Below are positions 33,411-41,451 of a DNA stretch of 64,000 nucleotides, in pieces (the first letter of the stretch is position 1; each line of letters starts with the position of its first letter). The stretch spans positions 558,001-622,000 of the forward strand of contig CAVSEV010000005.1 of assembly GCA_963727015.1 (NCBI GenBank), read 5' to 3'. The DNA is from DATFVJ01 sp963727015 (lineage in GTDB: Bacteria; Actinomycetota; Actinomycetes; Streptosporangiales; Streptosporangiaceae). A program made the translations under genes and the position numbers. Under the pieces are notes generated by a model. That model was not told where the DNA came from. It did no database searches and was given only the letters and a program-made list of their open reading frames with translations.

Positions 33411-34834
33411 GTCCCGTCCTGGCGCGGCGAGCCTGGCGGGCCCTGATTCTCCAGCTCGGCCTCGGCCGGCCGGTCAAGTCTCGACTCATCCTCGGCGTCG
33501 GCTGACTCGCCACGGTGCGCATCGGGCGGCACCGCGGCCTCGCGGCGCCGCCAGTCCTCTGGCAGGGTGACCTCGAGCACGTCGTCCACGGTGATCAGGC
33601 CGAGCATCTTGCATTCGTCGTCCACGACGGGGATCGTGATCAGGTTGTAGTCGGTCATCAGGACCGCGACGTCCATGACATCGGTGTCGGGCCCGATCCG
33701 TACCGGATCGGCGTCGCTGACCTCGATCAACTTCGCGGCGGGATCGGATTGCAGCAGCGTGACCAACCGGGCCACGCCGTGCAGGTGACCACCCTTGTCC
33801 ACCGCGTGCACACTGGTCAGCGCCTCTGGCTGCAGGTTGCCAGACAGGCCGACGGCGTCAAGCGCATCCCGGACGGTGACCTTTCGCGACATGGCGAGGA
33901 AGTCGACTCCCATCAGGCCGCCGGCGCTGGTCGGGTTGAAGCCCATCAGCGTCATCACCTTTGTGCGCTGGCCGGCCGGGAGCAGGTCGAGCACGGGCTG
34001 GCGGCGGCGCTGTGGCAATTCGGCGACCGCGTCGGCCGCGTCGTCCGCCCGCATCCGGGCCAGCACGGCAGCGATCTCGGCGTCGGTCCGTGCCCCGAGC
34101 AGGCGCGAGGCGAGCTCCTCGTCAAGTTCCTCGAACACATCCGCCTCGAGTTCGGGATCGGCGTGCACGTGACCGAGGATCTCGAACTCCTCCTCCTTGG
34201 AGGCGTCTTCGAGCAGGTCGGCGATCTGCGCGGGCTTGAGCCTGCGGATCCGCGCGAACGGCCCGCGCAGCACCGCGCTGCTCTTGTGACCGATGAGCGC
34301 CTCGAACTCCCGCCAGTCCCTGGCTTCGTGCGGCTGCGGGTCACGGCCGAGGAATCCGAGCAGCCGTCGTGGCCGCCGGCGAGTATCCACCGCGGCGAGC
34401 ACCCAGCTGCCATTGACGTGGGCCAGTTTCAGATCGTCCGCTCGCACCAGGCGCGCACGGCCCACGTCGATCAGCCGGTGCCCGAGCACGTCGGCGCGCA
34501 GCAGCACCTCACCGTCGCGTCTTTCGAACCTGCGCAGGTCAAGCTTGGCGCTCGTCAGCTTGATTATCTCGGCGTCGAATGAGCTCGTCTGCTCGATCGG
34601 CACGAAGACCTCCCGCCCGCCTACGGTGGCGACCAGGCCGGTAACCAGCGGGTAGTCCGCGCCTCGCAGCCGCACGATTAGGTCGGAGAGCCGCCCGAGT
34701 GACTGGCCGCTGCGGTCCGCGATCGGGCGGCCGAGCAGCGCGGACAGGTAAACGCTGCGTGTCGCCGTAGCTTCGGCGGTGCCCGGACTACTCGGGCTAT
34801 CGGGAGCCGGCGCCGCCGGCGGTGTGGTCGTCAT
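33407..34834 (-). CDS. PRC-barrel / MgtE-N / CBS regulatory protein of metal transport
   Basis: This 475-residue soluble protein has a PRC-barrel-like module (about residues 25-170: LLGRPIADRSGQSLGRLSDL), an MgtE intracellular N-domain (about 200-320: LKPAQIADLLEDA, ADDAADAVAELP) and a tandem CBS pair (about 330-440, ending DYNLITIPVVDDECKMLGLITVDDVLE). It lacks the MgtE membrane domain, so it is the cytosolic Mg2+-sensing half of an MgtE channel separated from its pore. GGAGG lies 6 nt before ATG 34834. Its 4-nt overlap with the NRAMP-related gene implies it regulates that transporter in response to Mg2+ or nucleotides. Confidence 0.88.
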   Translation of the reverse strand: MTTTPPAAPAPDSPSSPGTAEATATRSVYLSALLGRPIADRSGQSLGRLSDLIVRLRGADYPLVTGLVATVGGREVFVPIEQTSSFDAEIIKLTSAKLDLRRFERRDGEVLLRADVLGHRLIDVGRARLVRADDLKLAHVNGSWVLAAVDTRRRPRRLLGFLGRDPQPHEARDWREFEALIGHKSSAVLRGPFARIRRLKPAQIADLLEDASKEEEFEILGHVHADPELEADVFEELDEELASRLLGARTDAEIAAVLARMRADDAADAVAELPQRRRQPVLDLLPAGQRTKVMTLMGFNPTSAGGLMGVDFLAMSRKVTVRDALDAVGLSGNLQPEALTSVHAVDKGGHLHGVARLVTLLQSDPAAKLIEVSDADPVRIGPDTDVMDVAVLMTDYNLITIPVVDDECKMLGLITVDDVLEVTLPEDWRRREAAVPPDAHRGESADAEDESRLDRPAEAELENQGPPGSPRQDGT

Positions 34835-34855
34835 CCCCTGCCTCCACCTCGGATG

Positions 34856-34884
34856 GGTGAGCCTGCCTGGGCAGGCTACTCACC
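34856..34884 (-). promoter_or_regulatory. Leader hairpin of the MgtE-N/NRAMP operon
   Basis: A 12-bp stem (two 6-bp blocks, GGTGAG/CTCACC and CCTGCC/GGCAGG, with a 3-nt bulge and 2-nt loop) lies 22-50 nt upstream of the operon's first ATG and so in its leader RNA. It might be part of a metal-responsive element, but I could not match a known Mg2+ or Mn2+ riboswitch. Confidence 0.45.
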
Positions 34885-35166
34885 GGCTCACCATGCACCG
34901 GTTACACCAGTACCAGAGAACCGGACCGGATGCGCCACGGCAAGGCAGCGATGTCAGCAGGGCCGCCGATGTGGTTCCACCGGCACGACCCTGACCGCAG
35001 TTTGAGCACTGCGCACGCATTTGGGCTCCAGACTTCCACCGGACCCAGATGCAAGAACACTAAGCGGGCAATTGGCTATAGACGGCGATCGTAACCTGGT
35101 TTTCCTGCACTGTTAACGCGCCGGTCTCAGCAGGTTTGGATCCGGCGAGCACCCTCCGAACTGCTC
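34885..35166. other. Intergenic region between metal operon and MFS gene
   Basis: No gene is supported. The right part follows the end of the MFS gene; promoter elements of the metal operon are expected in the left part but none is clear. Confidence 0.4.
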
Positions 35167-36756
35167 TCAGGCGGTCAGTTCCGGCGCTCGCTCCTGCTCC
35201 GCCGGGACCTCTGGAGCGCGGCCGCGCAGCGGCACCTCCTTGATGAACCAGCCGATCACGAACACGATCGCTGAGAAGGGCACGGCCCACAGGAACACAT
35301 AGTGGATGGCGTGCGAGATCGCAAAGAAGACGGCGTCGCGCACCGCGGCCGGCAGGTGTGTGATCACCGTCGGGTCGAACTGGCCGCCACTGGTGTTCAG
35401 GTGCATTCCAGGCGCGCGGGTGCGCAGTGCGTCCTGCAGATGGCTGGCGAAGATCGCGCCGAACAGGGACACGCCGAACGACCCGCCAATCTGCTGGAAG
35501 AACGTCCGCGAACTGCTCGCCACGCCCATGTCGCCCGGATCCACGCTGTTCTGCGCGATGGTGGTGGTGATCTGCATGAGGAAGCCCATGCCGATGCCGA
35601 GCACGGCCATGTAGATACCCGAGGTGACCCGGCTGGTGCCGGCCCCGAGCATGGACAGCAGGTACATGCCAGCCGCCATGGCGGCACCGCCGATGATCGG
35701 GAACGCCTTGTACCTGCCGCTGCGGGTCATCACCAGGCCGGCCACCAGCGAGGTCACCATCGCCCCGGCCATCATTGGCAGCAACAGCAGGCCGCTGACC
35801 GTCGCCGACGCGCCCTGCACGGTCTGCTGGTAGAGCGGCAGGAAGGTGATCGCGCCGAACATCGCGAACCCGGTCAGGAAGATCATGACAGAGACGATCG
35901 AGAAGTTGGGATTGCGGAACAGGCGCAGTGGCAGGATCGGCTCGTTTGCTCGCGTCTCGGTCCAGATGAACGCGGCCGTGGCCAGCACCCCCAGCACGCC
36001 GAGCCACGTGATCTGCGGCGAGGACCACCGGTACTGCGTGCCGCCCCAGCTCGCAAGCAAGACCAGCGCCGTGGCCGCCACGGCGAGCAGCGCGGCGCCC
36101 AGGTAGTCGATCTTGTGCCTGATCCGGCTGCGCGGCGTGTGCATGACGATGGCCAGGTACACCAGGGCCGCCCCGCCGACAGGCACGTTGATGTAGAAGA
36201 TCCACCGCCAGGAGAAGTTGTCCGTGATGGTGCCGCCGACCAGCGGTCCGGCGACCATGGCGAGCATCATCACCGCCATCATGTAACCCATGTACTGACC
36301 GCGTTCACGCGGCGGAACCAGATCGCCGATGGTCGCGATCACCCCTACCATGAGCCCGCCGGCGCCGAGACCCTGGACAGCCCGGAACGAGATGAGTTCG
36401 GCCATCGAATGCGACTGGCCGGCCAGCACGGAGCCCACGAGGAAGATCACGATCGCCGCGATGAGGAACTTCTTCCGCCCGTACAGGTCGCCGAGCTTGC
36501 CGTAGAGCGGAGTGGTGATCGTCGCCGCGAGCACGTACGCGGTAACGACCCAGGACAGGTGCGCCACACCGCCGAGGTCGCCAACGATGCGTGGCAAGGC
36601 GGTGCCCACGATCAACTGGTCCAGCATCGCAAGCACCATCGCGAGCATCAGCGCGGGGAGGACGAGGAGAATCTCCCTGCGCGACGCCTGACCGCCGTTC
36701 GGCGAGCCGTTGAGCGCGCCATTCGCCGGGCCGCCGGTTGCGCCCTTCACGATCAC
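35167..36756 (-). CDS. DHA2-family (EmrB/QacA-like) multidrug efflux MFS transporter
   Basis: This 529-residue, 14-helix drug:H+ antiporter has DHA2 signatures: MLDQLIVGTALPRIVGDLGG (motif D1), LYGKLGDLYGRKKFL (motif A), RAVQGLGAGGLMVG (motif B) and GPLVGGTITDNFSWRWIFYINVPVG (motif C region). The last residues form a short charged tail. It is divergent from a TetR gene with a palindrome between them, the usual arrangement for repressor-controlled efflux. Substrates cannot be inferred. Confidence 0.93.
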   Translation of the reverse strand: MIVKGATGGPANGALNGSPNGGQASRREILLVLPALMLAMVLAMLDQLIVGTALPRIVGDLGGVAHLSWVVTAYVLAATITTPLYGKLGDLYGRKKFLIAAIVIFLVGSVLAGQSHSMAELISFRAVQGLGAGGLMVGVIATIGDLVPPRERGQYMGYMMAVMMLAMVAGPLVGGTITDNFSWRWIFYINVPVGGAALVYLAIVMHTPRSRIRHKIDYLGAALLAVAATALVLLASWGGTQYRWSSPQITWLGVLGVLATAAFIWTETRANEPILPLRLFRNPNFSIVSVMIFLTGFAMFGAITFLPLYQQTVQGASATVSGLLLLPMMAGAMVTSLVAGLVMTRSGRYKAFPIIGGAAMAAGMYLLSMLGAGTSRVTSGIYMAVLGIGMGFLMQITTTIAQNSVDPGDMGVASSSRTFFQQIGGSFGVSLFGAIFASHLQDALRTRAPGMHLNTSGGQFDPTVITHLPAAVRDAVFFAISHAIHYVFLWAVPFSAIVFVIGWFIKEVPLRGRAPEVPAEQERAPELTA

Positions 36757-36814
36757 GGTGAGCTCCCTGCTGCCGCGGCCCGGTCTGTGCGCGATGGCCT
36801 TGTTTGTCTACTTA

Positions 36815-36830
36815 CTTGCCGTACGGTAAG
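36815..36830. promoter_or_regulatory. TetR operator palindrome
   Basis: CTTGCCGTACGGTAAG is a near-perfect 16-bp palindrome (one mismatched pair) centred in the 168-bp gap between the MFS and TetR start codons. It extends outward as TTA...TAA-like flanks. Confidence 0.7.
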
Positions 36831-36924
36831 GTACTCGGCAGACGGCCGTCAAATCGATATTCGGCCGCGCCCCATGGGCGGAAACAGCCGTCGATGGCCG
36901 GACACTGCGGAGCGCTCGAAGGCG

Positions 36925-37572
36925 ATGGCTGAGGACAGACACGGTACTCGTGGCCGGATCCAGGCGGTGGCCCTGGACCTGTTCGCGGAGCAGGGGTACG
37001 ACAAGACCTCGCTCCGCGAGATCGCCGAGCGGCTCGGTGTCACCAAGGCCGCGCTCTATTACCACTTCAAGTCGAAAGAAGATATCGTCCGCAGCCTCTT
37101 TGATGACTACGCCCGTGACGTTGACGAACTGATCGCCTGGGGCAGCGACCAGCCACCGACGGCGCAGACACGGCGCGGCTTGCTTGATCGCTACATCGAC
37201 ATCGTCGTGGAACGGGCCGGCGTCTTCCGGTTCCTTGAGACCAACAAGGCGGCGATGCAGAATCTCGAGTCCGATAGCGCCAAGGAAGTTTTCCATGCCC
37301 GGATGCGCGCCCTGATAAGCCTCATCGAGGAGCCCGGCGCATCCCTGCCCGAGCGGATGCGGGCCAGCCTGGCGTTCACCGCTGTGCACGTGGGCTGGCT
37401 GTTCTTTCAGGACGAACCGGTCAGCAAGGACGAACTTCGCGCCGTCGTGTACCAGATCGCCTGTGACCTGGCTGTGGCGCCGCACCAGGGGCACGAGCCG
37501 CACGGGGAGCACGAGGCGCACGGGGAGCAACAGGCGCGCGCAGCACGCGAAACAGCGCTCACAACGTCCTGA
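36925..37572 (+). CDS. TetR-family repressor of the divergent efflux gene
   Basis: This 215-residue regulator has an N-terminal HTH (RIQAVALDLFAEQGYDKTSL, then REIAERLGVTKAALYYHFKSKEDI, residues ~10-60) and a helical ligand-binding domain. The C-terminus has imperfect HGEHEAHGEQ repeats. ATG 36925 gives a family-typical N-terminus with GAAGG upstream; ATG 36874 is the alternative. It probably binds the palindrome at 36815-36830 and represses both genes. Confidence 0.9.
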   Translation: MAEDRHGTRGRIQAVALDLFAEQGYDKTSLREIAERLGVTKAALYYHFKSKEDIVRSLFDDYARDVDELIAWGSDQPPTAQTRRGLLDRYIDIVVERAGVFRFLETNKAAMQNLESDSAKEVFHARMRALISLIEEPGASLPERMRASLAFTAVHVGWLFFQDEPVSKDELRAVVYQIACDLAVAPHQGHEPHGEHEAHGEQQARAARETALTTS

Positions 37573-37589
37573 CCAGGGTTCGCGGCTTC

Positions 37590-37615
37590 GGACCGGCCGG
37601 TTGCCCGGCCGGTCC
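37590..37615. terminator. Bidirectional terminator hairpin between convergent genes
   Basis: GGACCGGCCGG (37590-37600) and CCGGCCGGTCC (37605-37615) form a perfect 11-bp stem with a TTGC loop in the 45-bp gap between the TetR gene and the convergent membrane-protein gene. Confidence 0.8.
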
Positions 37616-37617
37616 AG

Positions 37618-38976
37618 CTAGGCGGGTTTGGCTCCCACTGGCTTGGCTTCCGTGGGTGGCCTGCCGATGAGCTCGATGAGCCCGAGCACCACGAGCAGCA
37701 ATACGACGATCACTATCACGACGGTGGCGGTCGTTGGGACGGAGAAGACGAAGATCAGCGCGGCCAGCGCAACCGCCGCGATGCGGAGGGCCTGCCGGTG
37801 CGCGTGGGTCCAGGTGCCGACCGGGCCGGTGCGCAGGCCGTGGGATTCGCCGCCGCGCCGGACCCACCCGAGTCCAGACCCGAACGCCTTCCTGATGCGG
37901 ACTGCCGTGATGGAAGGGCCGGTGAGGAACGCGGCGGCGGCCACTATGAGCCCGACTACGAGCAAGGTGCGCAGTGCGGTCTTGATGAACCGCACCAGGA
38001 TGTCGAACGCCGCGGCGGCCGCGTCACCGGGCAGCACGCTGTTCGGCACGCTGTTCAAGTACATGCTGCGGGCGATCAGCAGCCCGGCGCCGAGGACCAG
38101 CATCGACGCGGCGAAGCCAAGGCCAGCGCCGATCAGCGCCCTGCGGTGCCCCCTGGCGATATACACACCGAGGCCGAGCAGCAGCAGTGCCGCGATCGGC
38201 AGCACGATCTTCAGGTCGTTGATAAGCCGGTAGGCGCTCTGCGCCTTCACCAGGTCCTTGGACGGGAACAGCGCGAAAGTCGGGTTAATGTTAGGGATCT
38301 TGTTCACTAGTGTCAGCCCGCGCGCGGCGAGGTCCTGCTTCGCGATGTTGATGAAGGGCGCTAGGCCTATGGTGACCTGGCCGTTGCTCACAGTGATGGC
38401 ACCGCCGCCGCGGCCTGACAGGGCCGTTACCAGCTCCTGGTGCGCCACCTGATTCACCTGCACCCAGGCGTTCGCCATCCGCGGGCCGGTGATGATCCGG
38501 GCGACCTGGCCGTGGATGAACCCGGTCACCGCGCTGGTCAGCGAGCCGGAGAAGCCCTGCAGCAGGGTGGCGACCCGGGTCAGGCCCTTCTGGTTGAGCA
38601 GGGTCGACGCCTGGCTGGTGAGGCCCGGCACGTTGATCTGCGCCACGATCTCGTTTGTGATCTTGTCGGTCAGCGCGTGCTGGATGGCCGGGTCTTTGAT
38701 CAGCGGCGTGACGTTGGCCACGTACCTGTTCGTGTTGGAAACCTGGTTCGCCGTCCATACCGCGAGGACGGAGACGGGCGCGAGTACGCAGCCGAGGATG
38801 ATCAGCAGCGCGGCGACCGGGGTGCGCCAGCTGATCCGGTGCCGTGCAGGCTGCTCAGGCCTGCTGCGCAGTTGCGCGACCTCGGCACGCAGGGCCTCTA
38901 GTTCCGCCCGCTCGCCTGGAGCAAGGGCCGCCGTATCCGCGCCTCGCGGGCTTGTGACGCCATCGTGCTCGGACAC
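37618..38976 (-). CDS. Conserved actinobacterial membrane protein, function unknown
   Basis: This 452-residue protein has a charged, coiled-coil-like N-terminus (ERAELEALRAEVAQLRS), a first helix near residue 55-80, and a ~200-residue extracytoplasmic domain (NTNRYVANVTPLIKDPAIQHAL...). Two helices follow near 265-315, another near 340, then a short basic loop and paired C-terminal helices. The NTNRYV...PL..DP.....L pattern is common in uncharacterised actinomycete integral membrane proteins. Nothing around it suggests a role. Confidence 0.8.
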   Translation of the reverse strand: MSEHDGVTSPRGADTAALAPGERAELEALRAEVAQLRSRPEQPARHRISWRTPVAALLIILGCVLAPVSVLAVWTANQVSNTNRYVANVTPLIKDPAIQHALTDKITNEIVAQINVPGLTSQASTLLNQKGLTRVATLLQGFSGSLTSAVTGFIHGQVARIITGPRMANAWVQVNQVAHQELVTALSGRGGGAITVSNGQVTIGLAPFINIAKQDLAARGLTLVNKIPNINPTFALFPSKDLVKAQSAYRLINDLKIVLPIAALLLLGLGVYIARGHRRALIGAGLGFAASMLVLGAGLLIARSMYLNSVPNSVLPGDAAAAAFDILVRFIKTALRTLLVVGLIVAAAAFLTGPSITAVRIRKAFGSGLGWVRRGGESHGLRTGPVGTWTHAHRQALRIAAVALAALIFVFSVPTTATVVIVIVVLLLVVLGLIELIGRPPTEAKPVGAKPA

Positions 38977-39023
38977 TGGCTAACTCCTTTCCCCCGAACG
39001 AACATCACTTCCTCGCCGGCTGG

Positions 39024-39248
39024 TCACTGCGGTGGCTCGATGTAACGCCGCTGTTCGTATACCTCTGCCGCCATCCGGTTTCTGCGGCGCATGACCGCGA
39101 CCACTATCGAGGCGAGCAGGCCGGCACCGCCGCCGATCATTAAGATCACGCCGATTGTCTGCAGGTTGACGTTCTGAGGCGACCAGGTGACCGCGAACCG
39201 GAGAATCGCGCCGATAAGGATGAGCACGACGCTGGCGCCAATACTCAC
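39024..39248 (-). CDS. Small DUF6458-like membrane protein
   Basis: This 74-residue protein has two helices: VSIGASVVLILIGAILRFAV and TIGVILMIGGGAGLLASIVV, followed by a basic RRRNRMAAE tail. This matches the small DUF6458-type actinobacterial membrane proteins. The frame is open to 39386, but GTG 39248 has GGGAGG 6-7 nt upstream and gives the family start. Confidence 0.82.
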   Translation of the reverse strand: MSIGASVVLILIGAILRFAVTWSPQNVNLQTIGVILMIGGGAGLLASIVVAVMRRRNRMAAEVYEQRRYIEPPQ

Positions 39249-39489
39249 GGCAGGCCTCCCTTCACGGCATCCACGTTCTCCCGCGCGCCCCGCGATCACC
39301 TCCCCCCAGGCGGGTGAACCGCCACGGCCGAGGACGCCAGCCGACACTGACGGGCGGCGGGGCGGCCCCGCCGGCCCCCGCCGCATTCACCCGGAATGGG
39401 TGGTGCCCACGGGCAGGCCGGCTTGCGCAGCCCAGCTCCAGGCCCAGGTAGCTCACGTGCCTCAGTCACCTCTGGCCGGCTATACCGGT

Positions 39490-41310
39490 TCACGCCGCGT
39501 AGCCAGGAAGCATTGGCTGCCCCACCGGGCTCAGGGCGGCAGCCGCGACGACGAGCGCGGCGTGGCAGCCAGCCAGCGGGAAGTTGCCGGCCAGCCGTCC
39601 GCGAAGCAGGTCGTACTGCTCGGCCAGCAGGCCGACGTCGTTTCGCAGGTCAAGTATCCGGCAGAAGAGCTCGCGGGCCTGCCCGGCCCTGCCCATCCGG
39701 CCCAGGCATTCGGCCAGCCAGAACGAGCACGGCAGGTACGCGCCCTCCTCTGACGGGAGGCCATCCACGCCACCGGGCATGTCGGAGACGTGCCGCTTGA
39801 GCAGGCCATTCTCGCTCAGCAGAGCCGTGATCGCATCGACGGTGCCGATGATCCGCTCATCGGTGGCACGGAGAAAACCGAGCAGCGGCAACTGCAGCAG
39901 GCTCGCGTCCAGGTCGGCGGCCGCGTAACGCTGCACGAACGTGCGGCGCCGCGGGTCATAGCCGCGCTCGAGCACCTCAGCCCTCGCCGCCTCGCGCAGC
40001 CGCCGCCAGCGGTCCACCGGACCCGGGTCGCCGAAATGCTCGATCATTTTGACTGCGGCATCAGCGGCGGCCCACACCATCGCCTTCGAATGCACGAACT
40101 GGCGCGGCAGGCCGCGCACCTGCCAGATGCCGGCGTCGGGTTCCCGCCACCGCGATTCAAGGAAGCTCAGCACGGCGTCGGGCTTCCATGGATCGGCGGT
40201 GGCGGGCATGCCGGCCATGCGTGCCCTAAGCCGGGCCCTCAGCACGTCTCCGTATACGGTGAGCTGGAACTGTTCGGCGGCCGCGTTTCCGATCCGCACC
40301 GGCCTCGCGCCCTCATAGCCGGTCAGCCAGCCGAGTTCGAGCTCGGGCAGCCGCCGTTCTCCCGCCAGCCCGTAGGGGGACTGCACCCGCTCGGGCGAGC
40401 CGGAGACCGCCCTGATCATCCAATTCAGCATGGCGCCCGCGTCGGCGACCGCCCCGCCGTGAATGAGCGCGTCAAGGGCCGCCGCGGTATCGCGCAGCCA
40501 GCAGTACCGGTAATCCCAGTTACGCGAGCCTGCGGCCTGCTGCGGCAGCGAGGTCGTGGGCGCCGCTACCACCCCGCCCGTCGGCGCGTAGGTGAGCGCC
40601 TTCAGCGTGATCAGCGAACGGATCACCGCGTCACGCCACTCACCCTCGTAGCGCAGGCCGGCCACCCACTCGCGCCACCAGCTTGCGGTCTGCTGGGCAA
40701 GCGCGGGCACCTGCGGCGGGGCCGGCGGCCCGGCATGTGCGGGTCGCCATACCAGCGCGAACGGCACCTGTTCCCCCTGGCTGACCGAGAATTCGGCGAC
40801 GCCAACTCCGTGCCTGCGCCGCAGGTGGACCGGGCTGAACAGCCACAATGCCTCCGAGCCCGCCACGAGGCAGGACGCGTTGCCTCGCCGCAGGATCTGC
40901 GGCTGGGCCGAGCCGTATTCAAAGCCTGCGGCCAGCGTCATCCGCAGCCGGACCTGGCCACGCACGCCCTCCACCATGCGCAGCACCATTGGGTCGCTGT
41001 CGCTGCCGCCGCCGGTACCCGTCACCGCTCGCGGAGGCATGCAGTCGACGAGCCGCACCGAGCCCGATGCGGTACTGAACTCGGTCTCGAGCACCAGCGT
41101 TTCTGCCAGATACCTGCGCCCGACCCGGGCCCCTCCGTCCTCGGGTGCTATCTGCCAGTACCCGTGACGCGCATCACCGACAAGGGCGGCGAAGCAGGCC
41201 TGTGAGTCGAATCTGGGCAGGCACAGCCAGTCGATGGAGCCATCGCGGCAGACCAGGCCGGCTGCGTGCAGGTCACCGATGAGCGCGTAGTCGTCGATCG
41301 GTCGGGGCAT
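39490..41310 (-). CDS. Glycoside hydrolase family 15 (glucoamylase/trehalase-like)
   Basis: This 606-residue (alpha/alpha)6 enzyme has an N-terminal beta-sandwich (MPRPIDDYALIGDLHAAGLV, then RDGSIDWLCLPRFDS) and a catalytic barrel. The markers are SRNWDYRYCWLRDTAAALDAL, ELELGWLTGYEGARPVRIGNAA (general-acid region) and SEEGAYLPCSFWLAECLGRMG (general-base Glu). Bacterial relatives include trehalases and glucoamylases, so substrate is uncertain. ATG 41310 has AGGAG 7 nt upstream; the frame extends to 41427. Confidence 0.92.
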   Translation of the reverse strand: MPRPIDDYALIGDLHAAGLVCRDGSIDWLCLPRFDSQACFAALVGDARHGYWQIAPEDGGARVGRRYLAETLVLETEFSTASGSVRLVDCMPPRAVTGTGGGSDSDPMVLRMVEGVRGQVRLRMTLAAGFEYGSAQPQILRRGNASCLVAGSEALWLFSPVHLRRRHGVGVAEFSVSQGEQVPFALVWRPAHAGPPAPPQVPALAQQTASWWREWVAGLRYEGEWRDAVIRSLITLKALTYAPTGGVVAAPTTSLPQQAAGSRNWDYRYCWLRDTAAALDALIHGGAVADAGAMLNWMIRAVSGSPERVQSPYGLAGERRLPELELGWLTGYEGARPVRIGNAAAEQFQLTVYGDVLRARLRARMAGMPATADPWKPDAVLSFLESRWREPDAGIWQVRGLPRQFVHSKAMVWAAADAAVKMIEHFGDPGPVDRWRRLREAARAEVLERGYDPRRRTFVQRYAAADLDASLLQLPLLGFLRATDERIIGTVDAITALLSENGLLKRHVSDMPGGVDGLPSEEGAYLPCSFWLAECLGRMGRAGQARELFCRILDLRNDVGLLAEQYDLLRGRLAGNFPLAGCHAALVVAAAALSPVGQPMLPGYAA

Positions 41311-41373
41311 TCGCAGGCTCCTGGCGGTCGCTGGTGCGGCGGCTTTCGCCGCAGCCTTTGCTGGCCAGCGAGA

Positions 41374-41398
41374 ACTCTCAGCTCTCGTAGCTGAGAGT
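41374..41398. promoter_or_regulatory. Perfect 10-bp inverted repeat between LAL regulator and GH15 gene
   Basis: ACTCTCAGCT and AGCTGAGAGT flank a 5-nt CTCGT spacer, 64 nt upstream of the GH15 start and 54 nt downstream of the LAL stop. It could be an operator for GH15 or a terminator for the LAL gene. Confidence 0.55.
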
Positions 41399-41451
41399 GT
41401 CATCAAGGCCCGTGCGGGCGTCGTCATCCCGCAGAGGTGAACGGATGCTGG

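Noticed and set aside
34835..35000. M-box or yybP-ykoY riboswitch upstream of the metal operon
   Set aside because: A GAGTAGC-like string and a hairpin are present, but the conserved core and second helix could not be matched, so only a hairpin is annotated.
35302..36924. Long plus-strand frame running into the TetR gene
   Set aside because: It is antisense to the MFS transporter; only the part from 36925 matches a TetR protein.
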